From positions 6,245,369 to 6,309,368 of the forward strand of contig CM057158.1 of assembly GCA_029962745.1 (NCBI GenBank): 64,000 nt of DNA, written 5' to 3'. The stretch is from Echinometra lucunter (taxonomy: Eukaryota; Echinodermata; Echinoidea; Camarodonta; Echinometridae). Positions within the stretch are counted from its first letter, which is position 1. Every line of letters begins with the position of its first letter. A program made the translations under genes and the position numbers. Of the stretch, positions 1 to 13,900 are shown one piece after another. The notes under the pieces were generated by a model, which saw only the letters and a program-made list of their open reading frames with translations, searched no databases and was not told where the DNA came from.

Positions 1-481
1 GCGCACCTGCACTGTACACTGTACATTTCGCGTAGCGCGGGCTCAAGCTACCGCCCTTCTGCCAGCCGCACAGGAATTGAAAATTGCACATGTGCATTTG
101 CTTACGCCCTTCTGCCAGCCGCATGAAGCATTGCTTTTATGCTCCAAGTCTAGCATTTCATTTCATTTATTTAGGTTGTTTGATTTAATTCACAGTGATG
201 CATATAAGACCAAGTGACATTGTGATTAACTGTTGCTCAGTCCTGACGAACTTATAGAGAAATGGGGCAGGCTGTGAGGATTAAAATGGGCGATGGTTCA
301 ACATGAAAGCTAAGAAGATTGATTTGGTTTATGGAGGAAGGATGGGAGACTGCGTGGGTTTCTTTTCGTTCGGACTTGGTCAGGTTCCTTGTGTGTCAAG
401 GTCTTTGCGACAATGTGGTGTCAAAAACCAGATGAGACTGCTTGTTGTAGTGCATTCAACTTGGTGCAGATGATCATTTGA

Positions 482-576
482 CTGGTAGTTTTTTACTTCA
501 TATTTGCCGAGGAGGGGAGAGATCACTTGAACTGGTAGTTTTTTACTTCATATTTGCCAAAGAGGGGAGAGAACGA
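482..576. repeat. Two-copy tandem duplication of about 50 bases
   Basis: The block ggtagttttttacttcatat followed by ttgcc and aggggagaga occurs twice in direct orientation, starting near 484 and 533, with only a few differences. Confidence 0.85.
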
Positions 577-595
577 GAAAGAGTAACAAAGTGAC

Positions 596-601
<6 letters not shown>

Positions 602-626
<25 letters not shown>
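602..626. repeat. (GA)n microsatellite
   Basis: About twelve uninterrupted GA units. Confidence 0.95.
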
Positions 627-3600
627 ACAGAGTAAATTTGTTCTTGATTTCTCATTGCACTTGATGCTTGGATTAAATACAGTCTTCATTTCCTGTTTAG
701 ACTACCTAAATTCATTGTATGGCTAAATGGGAATCATGCACCTATATGATAAGTAGAAAATTGAATTTCCTTAGTCAGACCATTGTATAAAAATGTATAA
801 CGAAACATCGTATTAAAGTGACACACATAAAACAGGCATCGTTTCAAACAAAAGCATGATCAAGAATTGGCATCCATTGTAGTCTGTGTCATGTATTTGT
901 ATGGATTATTTGGCACTACAAAGCTCTTCACCAACACATACATAATGATGAAGTCCAAACTGGTATTTTGTGATTCAGGTCAAGACTTTAATTCCGGCAC
1001 CACCGGTAACTAAGCAGCGTCCATCTTGCACCCATGACGTCACAATGCTTTCGCATATTAAACACATATATAATTGATATTTATAATGACATTGATAATG
1101 AACAATAACATAACAGTCTGAACATGGTATCATACAAGAATCATATTACTATGACTCTGCACAAGTTATAAAGGAGGCAAACAACTTCAAATTTGACATA
1201 ATTCTGAAAATTATAACAGACAATCTCTTGATTCATTATTGAGAACTTTTGACTAGAAAATGTGCTTTAGATCATGAAGTGGGTGTGATGAGTGGAGGGC
1301 ATATGTTTCCCACTTACTTTGTTTATCCTTGTGATCCTCAAATCAAATAAGGAATAGAAAATGGATGTGTTAGAGTATGTGGTGTATCTTCATACTTGAA
1401 GGATGAGAACTGTATTGAATAAATAGTATCATATAAAAGTTAATCTTATCTTGATTGCTTCCTTTGTGCATGATTAATCCCATGATTTTGAAATCACTTG
1501 TGGAACAGAAAAGGGAAATGCAGTGTCTTTTATCTTTAGAGATAAATAAAACAGTTTTACTCTAAATGTGATGAATAATCTTGATGTATAAAGTGATAAC
1601 CTGAGAATATTCGGAGCATTATAGCACAGAACCCCAGGAGACACCTTCTCTTCAAATAATACGTCATCCTTACATTTGTAGTGAGTTTTTGGTCCTCAAG
1701 TCAATAGATTAAAATGTCTATATTTCATATTTCACTCAAGGTAAAGTAAGAATCTTGTTTATTTTGTCTCAGGTGCTATGTACTATTATTGATATTTGGG
1801 AGAAAAAAGCAGTGAATTTGTATTACAGCTTTTTCTAAAAATTTCCATAAAACAATCTTGAATTATCATGATTTTTTTTACCTGTTTTCCCCCAACAGAC
1901 CATTTTGTATATTCTGTAGTATCCATTTTAATCATTGATGTCGAGATCACACATGACATGTCTTATGACATTTGAAACTCATCTGAAGATGCAAGGTTGT
2001 AGTTTTGTTGAATATAAAAGAAGTCCAAGTGCCTGCAGTGATACCAAGGGAGCTCAAATAGTATGATACTAATACAAGTAGATTTTAGTTTTAGACCAGG
2101 ACTAATACTTCACTCCCCTGAGGAGGTTTATCTCATGCCTGCATTCTCAGATTTTCGTATACATTTGTTTCCAATTGTCTGAATCAAATCATTTCAGGAA
2201 ATGAATGTGAATGTGAACCCCTTAAAATGATATATACAGTTCTATGTTTTTCCTCTTGTGTAGAAAAAAATTCAAGATGGATTAATGCACTTGCATTGCA
2301 CATCTAAAGATTTCGGGAAATAAATGTGAATACAAACACTTTTGAAAGATATTTAGTTTCGTCATGTTTCCCTTACACAGAGCAAAAGTCAAGTTGGATT
2401 AATTTGTATTGCAGAAGCAATGTTAACACATAGATGGTGTCTTCAGTAGTTTAGTGATAGAGTTTTGTATGACTGTTAAAAAAAAAGTTTTCTTTCTTTA
2501 AAATTTCAGTGGGCACAATGATTTCTTTTTCACTTGTTGTTTTTCTTATGTACCACCAAGAGTCATGCACAAATATCACTTTCATCACACACAAAAAAAT
2601 GAGACTGGAAAGATTGTCAGGAAATACACTAGGGTCATTTCCAGTGCTATGAATGTAAAGATTACGCATATCATTAAATATTAGGCTAGGCTTTCGAATT
2701 TGGCCAAGGTTGGATTTCTTCACATTCTTTGCAGTAGTGTGCAGATTTTTAATTTACCTACATTAGACATTTGTCAGAAGTGGAGGATTTCATTCAATAC
2801 CATTACTTCCTGTCCATTTTCACCATGACACTGCAGAGAGTCATATTTCCCATATGCCTCCATCAACATGAAGACATTGATGGACGGAAATGGTTGGGCT
2901 AGGTGGTTGGGAGGATGGTCTCTATGACATTATGTGCATGGTTCTCGCCAGTACATAACACCCATGGTTCCAATACCGTGCGTAAAGGGTTTCAGACATG
3001 TGTGAAATTGCTGCACCATGCGTGGCAACAAGGGTAAAAAAATATTGGAGTATATATTCCTAACGATAATGATAAATGTCACAGATTGTTTTGCTTTTTG
3101 GCAATGTATTATTACTTTTATGCCATTAGTAGACAACTTCTGCTTACCAAGAAGTATTTTTCATCCTTTTACTATAGCATATGCTGCCGCCACACCTAAC
3201 TTCAGGTGTAATTCCGTAAAACTTCCAAAACTTCCACGCTTTGCGCAGAATGGGAACCGTGTGTGGATTTTTTTCTAGTGAGAACCCTGATTATGTGGCT
3301 GAGAGAGATAAATAACCTCACACTATTCCAAGTATGCCCAGTGATTGAGTTTTTAGAATACTAAAATACAATCTTATCAATTAAAAAACAAAATTAAGGT
3401 ATATCTATTTGATCTATTTCTTGTTTGCTTTATTATCGATTCAAGTCTGTGAATCAAATACATGTATGCATATACTCATGTTAAAGTAGAATCAGTCTGG
3501 GTATGGTTTTGGAGACAACCAACTCTGAAGTCCCCTGGTGAATGTACTTGTATGGGTATTGAAAAAAGTTAAGATTTCTTTAAGGGAGTCTTCACAATAT

Positions 3601-3715
3601 TTCTACCTATTGTAGAAGTACACTTACCCTACAGTTATTCATCTCTAACGAAAAATGAATTATTTTCAGTGCTCTTCATGCTATATGAGCAAGTCATTTT
3701 TCAACCCATGAAACC

Positions 3716-4204
3716 TTAACTCTTACAGTGCTGATGGCACGTATATGTGCCCAAAAGACCTTACATTTTTAATCGACCATTACTCCACTTAGAATAATAG
3801 ATATGATCATGAAAATATGTCAAAGTTTAGAGGATAAATATAGTAGTTAAAATATGTATTAGTCACTATATGCTACCATAGGATATTTTTTTAGAAAACT
3901 GCAGATTTTGGAAAGGATCCACTCTTATTTTAGCATAAAACAATAGCAAACAAATGAGAAATGAAAACGGAAAGGTCAAGAGGAAAGCTCATTTCTATTT
4001 CCAAATAATTTGAATGCAAGACATTGAATTAATTGAAATATTTGGTATCTTTTGAAAGGGTAATAATTTTTCTACAGCTTTTGTGTACAACTTATCTGTA
4101 TAGAAATTACTGTTGAAGACTTACGTATATTTGAAAAGCAAGCGTTGTTCATGATTTGGTAGAATTTGGTAACAAGAAAAACCCCTTGGCACCGTAAGAG
4201 TTAA
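3716..4204. mobile_element. TTAA-flanked MITE candidate
   Basis: TTAA at 3716-3719 is followed by ctcttacagtgc; the right end is gcaccgtaagag followed by TTAA at 4201-4204. The two 12-base ends are inverted copies with one mismatch. TTAA target duplication is known for piggyBac and Kolobok superfamilies. No transposase frame is present, so this would be a non-autonomous copy of about 480 bases. It ends 118 bases before the exon at 4322. Confidence 0.6.
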
Positions 4205-4321
4205 TGATGCTGCTTATAGACTGTGTTGCCATGTGGGGAATGTGTTTGTTCTCAATATGAATGGATTAAATAGATTAATTGAATTCTCATTTTTTATTTC
4301 ATCTTTCTTTCACTTGCACAG

Positions 4322-4533
4322 ATCAACCACACCCTCCTGAAGAACCAGTCTTTTTCCTGGATGAATATCCTAATGTGAATGGAACTTTGTTTGAAACCAG
4401 AAAACGGCGTTCAATAGCAGGGAACGTTCACAGGAATCAGTACGTCGAGACGCTGGTTGTGGTGGATAAACATATGATCAAGAAACATGGGAGTGATAAA
4501 ATCACTGCATATGTTCTCACAATATTCAACATG
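4322..4533 (+). CDS. ADAMTS16/18: Window exon 1: propeptide end, furin site, start of catalytic domain
   Basis: Residues 1-71. The acceptor is a T/C-rich tract ending in cacttgcacag; the donor is atg|gtatgt. The first codon is split, with one base coming from an upstream exon outside view. RKRRS at 27-31 is a furin-type activation site, followed by [18 protein letters not shown], the characteristic first strand of ADAMTS protease domains. A sequon NGT lies at 20-22 in the propeptide. The exon ends in phase 0. Confidence 0.93.
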
Positions 4534-7500
4534 GTATGTATGACAAGATTTTAAATTTCTGTAGTATTGCATTTCATCATCGAAAGCAAGGACATAACTC
4601 ATAGTTTTCAGTGTAGATTAATTACTTTTCTGTCTCAGCAGGTGAGTTGTGCATTTGTAATTTTGTCCTGTTTGTTTGTTAATGGTAGTCCTGTTTTAAT
4701 CATTGATGAAGCCGAAGTGGGAGTATGGAGATATAACCCATATTTATTTTGAGACATTTTGGAAAACATTTTGTCAATGAATATGAAAATAAAACAGGCT
4801 TATTTCTGTATGATTCTGTACAATTTGTTAGCAAAGTTGTTTGGCCTGCTCCCTCCCCTATGAAAAAGTAAACTGACATGTTCATAAAGGACAATGTAGA
4901 TCAAAATAAAATTGTGAATGTGAAAAAGGGAATCTGTCAGTTATATTGGAAAGTTTGTTGCAGTGTTTATTTTGATGTTTGCAATCAGTTTTAACAAAGG
5001 CTCATATCACAGTTTTCACTTTTATCACCAACATGAAACCTCAAAGAAAGTCTCTAAACTCTGTTTCTCCATATCTCCTAGCTCATAGGGGTATCCATTT
5101 TGTCCATGCCCCTAATAGTAAAATGTAATAAGGCAGGACTGGGGAAAGCTTTGGTGTCTTGGGAATCATTGGAAACAAGTGGCCTAGTTTCTCTCCAATG
5201 ATCTCATTGGCGTAAATACTATGAACTTTTATTCAAGGGCATTTCTGTTATGAATTTTAGTTCTAGTTCTAGTGTTCTTCCCCCTCCCTCCCCTTTGATG
5301 AGAGAAAGGTAAATAACCGACAGCTATTATTTTTTTCTCTCTTTTGTGATGTGTCATTTTTCTCATGTTGATAAATTTTCATATGCATTAGGGTGCAATT
5401 GAAGCTGCTATTGTGAGGGGATTAGGAATATTAAGGAGAAAGAATGGAAATTCAACGGCTGTCACATTGCATAAAAAAGATATTTTTCACCTCTTGTTGA
5501 AAAGTTGTGTGGGTAAAGGGCAAAGAATTGCTCACAGAATTAGAAAATTGTTTTATAAACTGGGTTTCCTGTGTAGACACAGCATAGAAATGGCTCAATT
5601 GGTCTGGTTGCAAATTCAGAATGGTGATGTGGGAAGGGGATAGGGGAAATGCTAATATTATCGGCATTCTTTTGATGTAATAGTACATTGTTTGGATTTC
5701 ATTCCTTTTAAGCCCATTTTAGGAACAGGGGTAATTTCAGTTTAGCCATTTACTTTTCATTGAGCATTGATGGCCTAGTTTTATGAGGGTGTTGATTAAA
5801 CTGCATGGTACAAAGCATTGGAATACAATATCACCTTTGAAGTGCAAGTTAACAAAATGAGGATACTCAAATTGTCCTTTCCAAAGGTATTGTTTTCTGT
5901 AATAAGGGGAAATGTATTTGAAAGTCGGCCAACACTTTATTAAAAGAAGTAAGATATATTGCTGAAGCTCTGAATGAGAAGATATTGCAAATAGATATAT
6001 GTGTGACAAATTTGTGAAATTGAATACAAGTCCCTCAAGTGAAACCAAGGTTGTTGGTGATTTCCTTTTTACAGCCCTCCTGTAACCAACTTCTATAACC
6101 AACTTCTTTCGTTTGTAACATTACATGTCAACAGCATTCATGGGCTACTTTCATCAAACTGAACCACTCAATCAACAAACTTGAGGAAGAAGAAAAGAAA
6201 GTTGATTAAATCAACTACCAAAAGAAATGCTGGCATATTTCTATTTCATTCACTGGTCAATAGCAATTTAAGAATGGAATGCAGAAGTTTCAAGTTTTTA
6301 TTAACCAGTGGACAAAACTCTTTTGAAAGCTGCCTGGAAAGCGGGCAGTTGTCAATTAACTGGACGTTGAATGACCGCAATATTGCAAATCCACTCCCTC
6401 AACATGTTGAATTGATTGAAGCTAAACTGATATGAATTGCTGGCTTTGATGAAGAGAAGGAAATTGAATGGGCCGTTTTTATTCCACTGGTGTGTCCCCA
6501 TTTGTATCATTGTCATATAAATCAGAGATTTGAGTGAGATTGTTTGTTTCTAAACACGGAATTGGTCCAATATGTGAGTCCTTCAGATTGTGAAGCGGAT
6601 ACTTAAGTGGAAGTAGATTTATAGCACCTGAAATAAGTTGAAAATTGATTTTTATTTTTTTGCTCAAAGTGTTTGTTTTCAACAATTTGCCTCTCCCAAG
6701 ATAATTTGTAAGGTTATAGGTGAAATCTGTTTTTAATTTCAGGAATTGAATTTGCTAGAATTGGCTGAATTTTATTGGATCAAGATCAAAGAGTGATATG
6801 GACATTGTAAATAACTTTGAATATTCTTTACATGTTTGACAATTACAGAAACACACTTCTGATATATTTATGAGCCACATATCAATTTGATTTCATTTTC
6901 AAGTTAGTGTATGTTGGTTTCATAAAAAGCTGACATTTTATATACTTGTATAATTTGATAGCTCTGATAGTTAAAGATATAATTGCATATTTGAAATTTC
7001 AGCTAAAGGATCTTGAAGTATTCTTTGTTTTGTGTGCTTTCTTATGAATCAATTTTAAAGTTTGTTCAGATCAATAACGCATCCTATACATTGTACTGTA
7101 TCGTCCTAAGACATAAGCTCTGTTATTCTTTCTTTTGCAGGTTGCGAAATTATTTCGTGATTCATCTCTTGGTCACACCATCAATATGATCCTTGTGAGT
7201 CTTATGCTCCTGGAGGATGATCAGGTGAGTACAATCGTTTAACTTTTCCCGTCCTCTGTAGCCTTGGTCCTATATGCCGTTGGTCCTACATGTGCGTCTG
7301 TGTGGACCAGCTTTCCCGTCCTTTGTCACTGGCTTTATGTCCTTCTGTTTGAATGGAACCATTTTTTACACTCAATTTCCTTAGCGTGTACCATTCTTAA
7401 CCCTGTACTATCGTTACTCCCGGACTATTAGTTTTGCTTTTTACATTCAGATTGTTAGCCCGAAGATGCTACACTGTATATTGGTGTACATTTTAATTGG

Positions 7501-7884
7501 GCATGGGACTAACAATGGAAAGAAATGTTGCCTGATCCAATGAAAAGTCAGATGAAAATCTGACCAAAGCCTAATGCATAGCAGAGTCATTGGGACCAAC
7601 ATCCATGTAATAAGACCATAATTCAAACTTTGAAGTTCAAACTGAAGTTGACCCCAGGGGATTAAGACCCTATCCTAGGTGTAATACCTGGGGTGAATCT
7701 AGGGGTGCATGGCTGAATCGGCTGCGACCTCCCTTTTGGAACCCAAGGGGGGCCGAATTGGCTGTGCCCCTCCCCCCCCCCCCTTTGAAAAGCAGCAAAG
7801 GCAAAATTTTATGGTAAAATACACATGAAAATGCCAAGGACCCCCTTTTTTTGGGTAAAACAGACACCCGAAAAAGCCGACCAG

Positions 7885-7931
<47 letters not shown>

Positions 7932-10900
7932 TTCTGGATCCAGCCCGAATACACATGGCTTAGAGCAAGAGTTGGGCTTATGGATACTACAGGATGGAAG
8001 TGACCAGAAGGATGAAAACTGGGTCTTGGAAAAAGTATTTAACCTCCTTTTGAATTCCAGCAGCAAATATCTTAGTTTTGCCTCCAGTTTCTCTGGCAGT
8101 TCTTTGACACACCTGTTAAATACAAGTTGTACTTTTAGACTTAGTGTTTCAGAATTTCAGTGAAAGTGCATATGTGCTATTATATCATTTGATCATGTCT
8201 GTCTCTCTTCTTTATGGTATACATTTGTTAAATCAAATCTGATTTAAGTCATTTGCACCTTAATACACCTGCCAGCATTCCTGTTAGTTTCACTTTCATT
8301 CATTGGCTCTATCTTTAACTGTTCTTAGTACCAGAATGGAGTTAACTCATACTTTGATAATGAGTTAAAGTCCTTATGGCTCTCAACAGGTGTAATTACC
8401 CTTGTTACCTTTTGAAAGCAATTGGGGTCTCTTATTTAGGAATCTATCAACTCCTCCAATTGAATTTTCTACTCAGAACTCCAAGAAGAATTGAAGGCTT
8501 GTATGATAACCAATTTGTCCAAAATGTTCTCAATTGCTCAAGGCAAGGCAAAATGTTCTCAGTTGCCCAATGCTTGAGGACAGTGGTTTCATGTTCACCT
8601 CATTCAGTACATGTTAAAGGTGATATCAGCTGAAGTTTTAAAGGTAGTGAATTTTATTCAAACTATTATTTTGGAAATGACAGTCCTATTCATTTCTGTG
8701 GTCTACACCAAAACAGTGAAAGCACCAGAAATTAGACTTCGATGAGAACTTTTTTCTCATGCTTTCTTCTTTGTTTTCTTATCTTTTTTTGTGATAGATT
8801 TTCTGCCTTTTGTTAGAATTTGCATTATTTAGTGTTTTTTTTAAAATGATAAATGCTTCTAGATTTTTGCAATTCTAAATATCTAAATATAATTCTAAAT
8901 ATATAATTACTAGATTTTAGCTACTGCAACAGAGAGAAGAGCATGCACAATAAAATTGTAGTCATCCCTCAACTCTTCCAAGATGCACAAAAAGTAATGG
9001 AGTCAGGCTCTTGTCAAGTAATTGCAGATGAGAAAATGTGCAAAATGTGTTTTTGTCATTGTTTGTCATTTAGTGATGCAGGTTTGGGCAAAGCATTTAT
9101 ATAGGGCAGACTGCTACACAGGTAGCACCGGTATTCTCATCAATGTCCTTGAGGTGAGATGAAGGTCACAGACAAGATGGTTCATTCATCTTTGCGGAAT
9201 GGGGGAAAAGTAAGAGTTGAGGGTGGTTCCACAATATCTCCTCCTATCACCTCCCATGAAACAGTGCTTTCCCCTTAACTTAGGATTTATAACATACGAT
9301 TTTTAGCCTGTTGTCCTCTTCAGATTGTGAGCTATCGCAGCCCAGTCGATCATTGCAGCTACTAGTATGTGCTGCTAGTATCAAACTAGAACCAAACTAG
9401 AACCATTTGTGAAATGATTTTTTTTTCTTCTGAACCACCATCTGAAGTAAAATCTGTGAAAGTTTTATGCTCCCTAATACCTCTGTTGTTACATGTTTAT
9501 AAGCAACCAGACAATTCTGCAGACAGTGGGCAGAATTAATGTCAATCCATTTTCCAGTGAAACTTGATGTGACTTGCCCTAATCCTATGGGAGTGATAGA
9601 ATTCAGTGCTGAATGGGTTAAAACTAAGCCCACACAAACACATAAATGCATCAGCCGAATATGAATGGATTTTCAAGGGTTGTACAAGTCATCAGAGTTT
9701 TGACAGCCGGTGATTGTATCAATTAACAAACCATGCGCTTGCTCAGGCAATGCGTTTCACTTTATGCGTGCATTCTGATTGGTTCAGACGATAAAAACAG
9801 CAGTTGAACATGTATTTCCAAATGTAAACACAATGACTGGATAGGAAATGAGAATAAATGGGTGATGTCATTATTTTCAGTATTTCAATTTTCAACCCCA
9901 TTGTTCGTTAATTTCACCTGGGATTTAGGATTATGACAACCATGTGCTTTATTTTCAGAGTATGCCTTTTGATGAAATTGGTGAAAATTTAATAGTATTT
10001 TTGTACTTTGACCCAAAACAATTTTTTTTTGAATATTTGAAACAACCCCAAACAACATTTTATTTGGGGGAAATGTGTATGGCACGCCATAAGGGAATCA
10101 ATACAAAATATATTTCACTTGAACAAATATATGATTCTTTTTCTCTAAACCATTTCACTCTAGCAAATTTATATTTCACTTCTAAAAAAAAAAATTCCAC
10201 TTATCACAAAAATTCATTTCACAGTTTCCACAAAAATATTATTTCACTCTTCACAAAAATATATTTCATTTTCTTCCAAAATACATTCCACTTTTTCACA
10301 GTAATATATTTTACTCTTCACAAATATATATTTCACATTTTTGCAAAATTCGTTCCACTTTTCACAGGAATACATTTTACTCTTCACAAAAATATATTTC
10401 ACTTTTTTTCCAAAATTCGTTCCACTTTTCACAGGAATACATTTCACTTTTCACAAAACATTTCACTTTTTCACAAAATGTCATTCCACTTTTAAGAAAA
10501 AAAAAATCATTCCTCTTTCTCTCATACTAAAACCTTTTTACTTTCTGCCAAAAATATGTTCCTCTTTTATCTCGGCCTAAAGCGATCTTATCGACCTGGG
10601 TAAGCTTAACGGCCTTGGTGAGCTTATCTTTGGCTTAGCTAGCTAGCTCATCTACGCGCGTTCTATCGATGGTGTACCTAAAATCCATTCCTCTTCTCTC
10701 ACCTAAACCATTTCACTTTCTCTCACGAAATCATTTCACTCTGCCAGAAAAATACGTTCCTCTTTTTTCTCGGCCTGCAGGAGGCGCTATTGGCGAGTTT
10801 TGCTAGCTTGTTAGCTTGGCGCGGGCTATACCTTTTGTCATTTGCTTGTTTAGCATCGGTATTGTTTTGTTATTCAGTTTGGTCTGATGGGGCTGAAGGG

Positions 10901-13900
10901 GGAGGGGGGCGGCTTTGAGGCTGCTGCACTTGATTTTGAAGTTCATTAATACATCCAATTTATGCCGGGATATATGCAGGGTGAACAAGGGATGCTACCT
11001 CTACAGGCGAACTTTGATTTTGCTTGTTTTGCCTTTTGGGGCTTGGTGGGGGTGTGGAGTCTTCTGCATATGATTTTGAAGTATGTACATTTATCAAGGT
11101 TTATGCAGGGTGAATGATGGATGCTGCTTCTCCCGTTGGTCTGGCAAGGCTATATAGGTGAGGGAGGGGGGTAAGTTTCTGCACATGATTTTGAATATTC
11201 TGCATTAATGTAGCGCCTAAGCTTTCTCTCTGAAATGTGTCTAAGCGCTTTAGAGAAATATCATTACCCCGGTCATCGGATTCATGCAAGCTTGCCCGCA
11301 CACAATGTATGCACCTTTCTGCACAGCATTAATTCCGGCCAGTCGCACTCACATTGCTAAACAAATCACAATGGCCGTCGCATCTTACCGGTTATACCAC
11401 TTAATGGGTGAAGAGTGGCAAATGTACGTAAATTCATATCTTGCAGAAGGACACCCCGGACATCGTGGCTCAAGTAAGGATACTTATCCACTGGACCACA
11501 GCATCTCTTCTATGCATTTTTTTTTTTTTTTGGGGGGGGGGGCTTGAATTCTCATGAAGTAAAACTCTATGCAAGCCAAATGGAGGAAGAGGCAGGGAGG
11601 GGGTGTCACGGCATATTATTGTTACCAAAATGTGCAGGGTATTGTAATTCCTCGCAAAACTTGCCGCCCGATTCATTAGATGCAACAATATCAGTACCAT
11701 AATTATGATTATATTCATAAATAGAATTGGTTTAACATCAGATGGAGACGCAAGATGTAAACCAATTATTTTGTTTTGTTAAAATGTGTAGGCCTATAAT
11801 AGATAGCATATACAATAAGGCCAACAATGCGAGCGAGCGCTTCCATTTTGTCCTTTCTTACATCTTTCCTTTTCTTTCTCTGTCTTTTCTTTTCTTTCCC
11901 ATTTTTCTTTTTTTTTCCCTGCCAAATATTTCCCCCGACCATGAGTGTTGCAACTTGTCGATTGCTTCCAGTTCTACTCCAGTTCAAATGTCTATTTTTA
12001 TTGTGGCAGTGGCCCAGACGCGGTTCTGTGAATTTTTCTAAATTGGGGTGGGGGAGTACACTGGCAGCTTCAGGGATCGCAATGAATTTAAATTCAAAAT
12101 TTAAATTTAAAATTAAAATTAATTGATTTAAATCCAACCCTTCAGAAACATTCACAATCTAAAAACATAACAGAACATAATAACAAAAAACGGACATAAA
12201 ACATAAACACTGAACAAAACAGAAAATGAGAATGCATTTCTAATTACATTTTACATTCCAAGAATAGCACGAGAGAGAGAGAGAGAGAGAGAAACACCCA
12301 CGACCTGCACGAGCCGATTCAGAATATAATAAAACAAACTGTCTTCGGACTCTTTACACATACATGTATTTATAATGAAGATATGACACAGATCATACAG
12401 ATTGTGATGCATAACAAAACATAATGAATATCTGAGAAATGCATGTACATAACAACCTGTATGAAAATAAAACGCAGAAATTAGGTTAGAATAACTACTG
12501 AAAGTTATCTACTTATATTTCTCCTTATGACTTGCATTCCATGTTGCACACAACCACCCCCTTCTTCCAACTGTACACAAACCAACAAGATAACTTCGAT
12601 CATGCAAAGAGAATTTGTTTATCATACCTCAAACAAAAACATGGCGAACGCTCATTTGCTCATGCTGCATCAGTTTTATGGAATAACCTCCCAAACTCTC
12701 TGAGAAACATCAGCACGATAGAGAAGTTTAAATCTGCACTTAACATTCAAAACATATCTTAGTCTAACAAAGTAACAGTGACCTTTCTTTTAATCATGTC
12801 TTTCCCTTTCTCTCTCTTAGAGCGCATAGGGACCTACTTATGCGCTATAAAATCTGTACATTATTGTTATCATTATAGCTTGCATAAAGTTTTACTTCAT
12901 GAGAATTCAGCCAACAAAATTTGCATAGTAGAGGTGCTGTGACCCAGCCATATATCAAATTATTATTAATCTTAATTAATTGAAATTAGTATTGATGGCA
13001 GGAAACTCTATTCAGAGCCATTATTCAAATGGCTCTGTTCTTCCTAGAGGTCCAGAGAAAGAAAGAAAAAGTAATGAACAAAAAAAAAACAACAACACAA
13101 AACATGACATTACCACAAATTGAACTGAAAGTAACATAAACAGAATAAAAGAATTCGTGTTAACAAAACCCAGTGACCTTACGCTAATGCGGCCCTATTC
13201 CTAACATTCATATTACATGTATGTCCAACGTACCCTACCCCCCCCCCTCCATTCCTGAGATGCACCAAAATTTGCCACTCTCCATGGTGATGATTTGTTT
13301 AGCATTGTGAGTTCGACTGGCCGGAATTAATGCTGTGCAGAAGGTGCATACATTGTGTGCGGGCAAGCTTGCATGAATCCGATGACCGGGGTAATGATAT
13401 TTCTCTAAAGCGCTTAGACACAGTTCAGAGAGAAAGCTTAGGCGCTACATTAATGCAGAATATTCAAAATCATGTGCAGAAACTTACCCCCCTCCCTCAC
13501 CTCTATAACCTTGCCAGACCAACGGGAGAAGCAGCATCCATCATTCACCCTGCATAAACCTTGATAAATGTACATACTTCAAAATCATGTGCAGAAGACT
13601 CCAAACCCCCACCAAGCCCCAAGAGGCAAAATAAGCAAAACCAAAGTTCGCCTGTAGAGGTAGCATCCCTTGTTCACCCTGCATATATCCCTGCATAAAT
13701 TGGATGTATTAATGAACTTCAAAATCAAGTGCAGAAGCCTCAAAGCCGCCCCCTTCAGCCCCATCAGACCAAATAGAATAACAAAACATTAATACCGATG
13801 CTAAACAAGCAAATGACAAAAAATATAGCCCGCGCCAAGCTAACAAGCTAGCAAAACTCGCCAATAGCGCCTCCTTTAGGCCGAGAAAAAAGAGGAACAT

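Larger units (their letters stand above)
1..4321. other. Upstream intron of the ADAMTS gene
   Basis: No exon is recognisable on either strand. The preceding propeptide exon must lie upstream, because codon 1 of the 4322 exon lacks its first base. Contents: a duplicated motif cgcccttctgccagccgca (about 52-71 and 104-123), a 50-base tandem duplication (482-576), a GA microsatellite (602-626), and a TTAA-flanked element at 3720-4200. The rest is plain AT-rich DNA. Confidence 0.6.

Noticed and set aside
5737..6102. 121-codon minus-strand frame in intron 1
   Set aside because: No recognisable domain, AT-rich composition like the intron, no splice or promoter context.
7670..8163. Open frames rich in Gly or Pro on both strands
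   Set aside because: They are produced by reading through the 41-base C run; no start context, no family motif, all frames open for the same reason.
10185..10495. CRISPR-like array of short repeats
   Set aside because: Units are contiguous and degenerate without unique spacers, the context is a eukaryotic transposon, and an inverted copy exists.
9944..10580. Phe/His/Lys-rich open frames over 10-10.6 kb
   Set aside because: They come from the 20-25 base tandem repeats of the foldback arm, where all frames look alike.
11827..12155. Open frames of about 100-129 codons in the foldback loop
   Set aside because: T/C-rich and AT-rich simple sequence; encoded Phe/Ser or Lys-rich strings without a domain.
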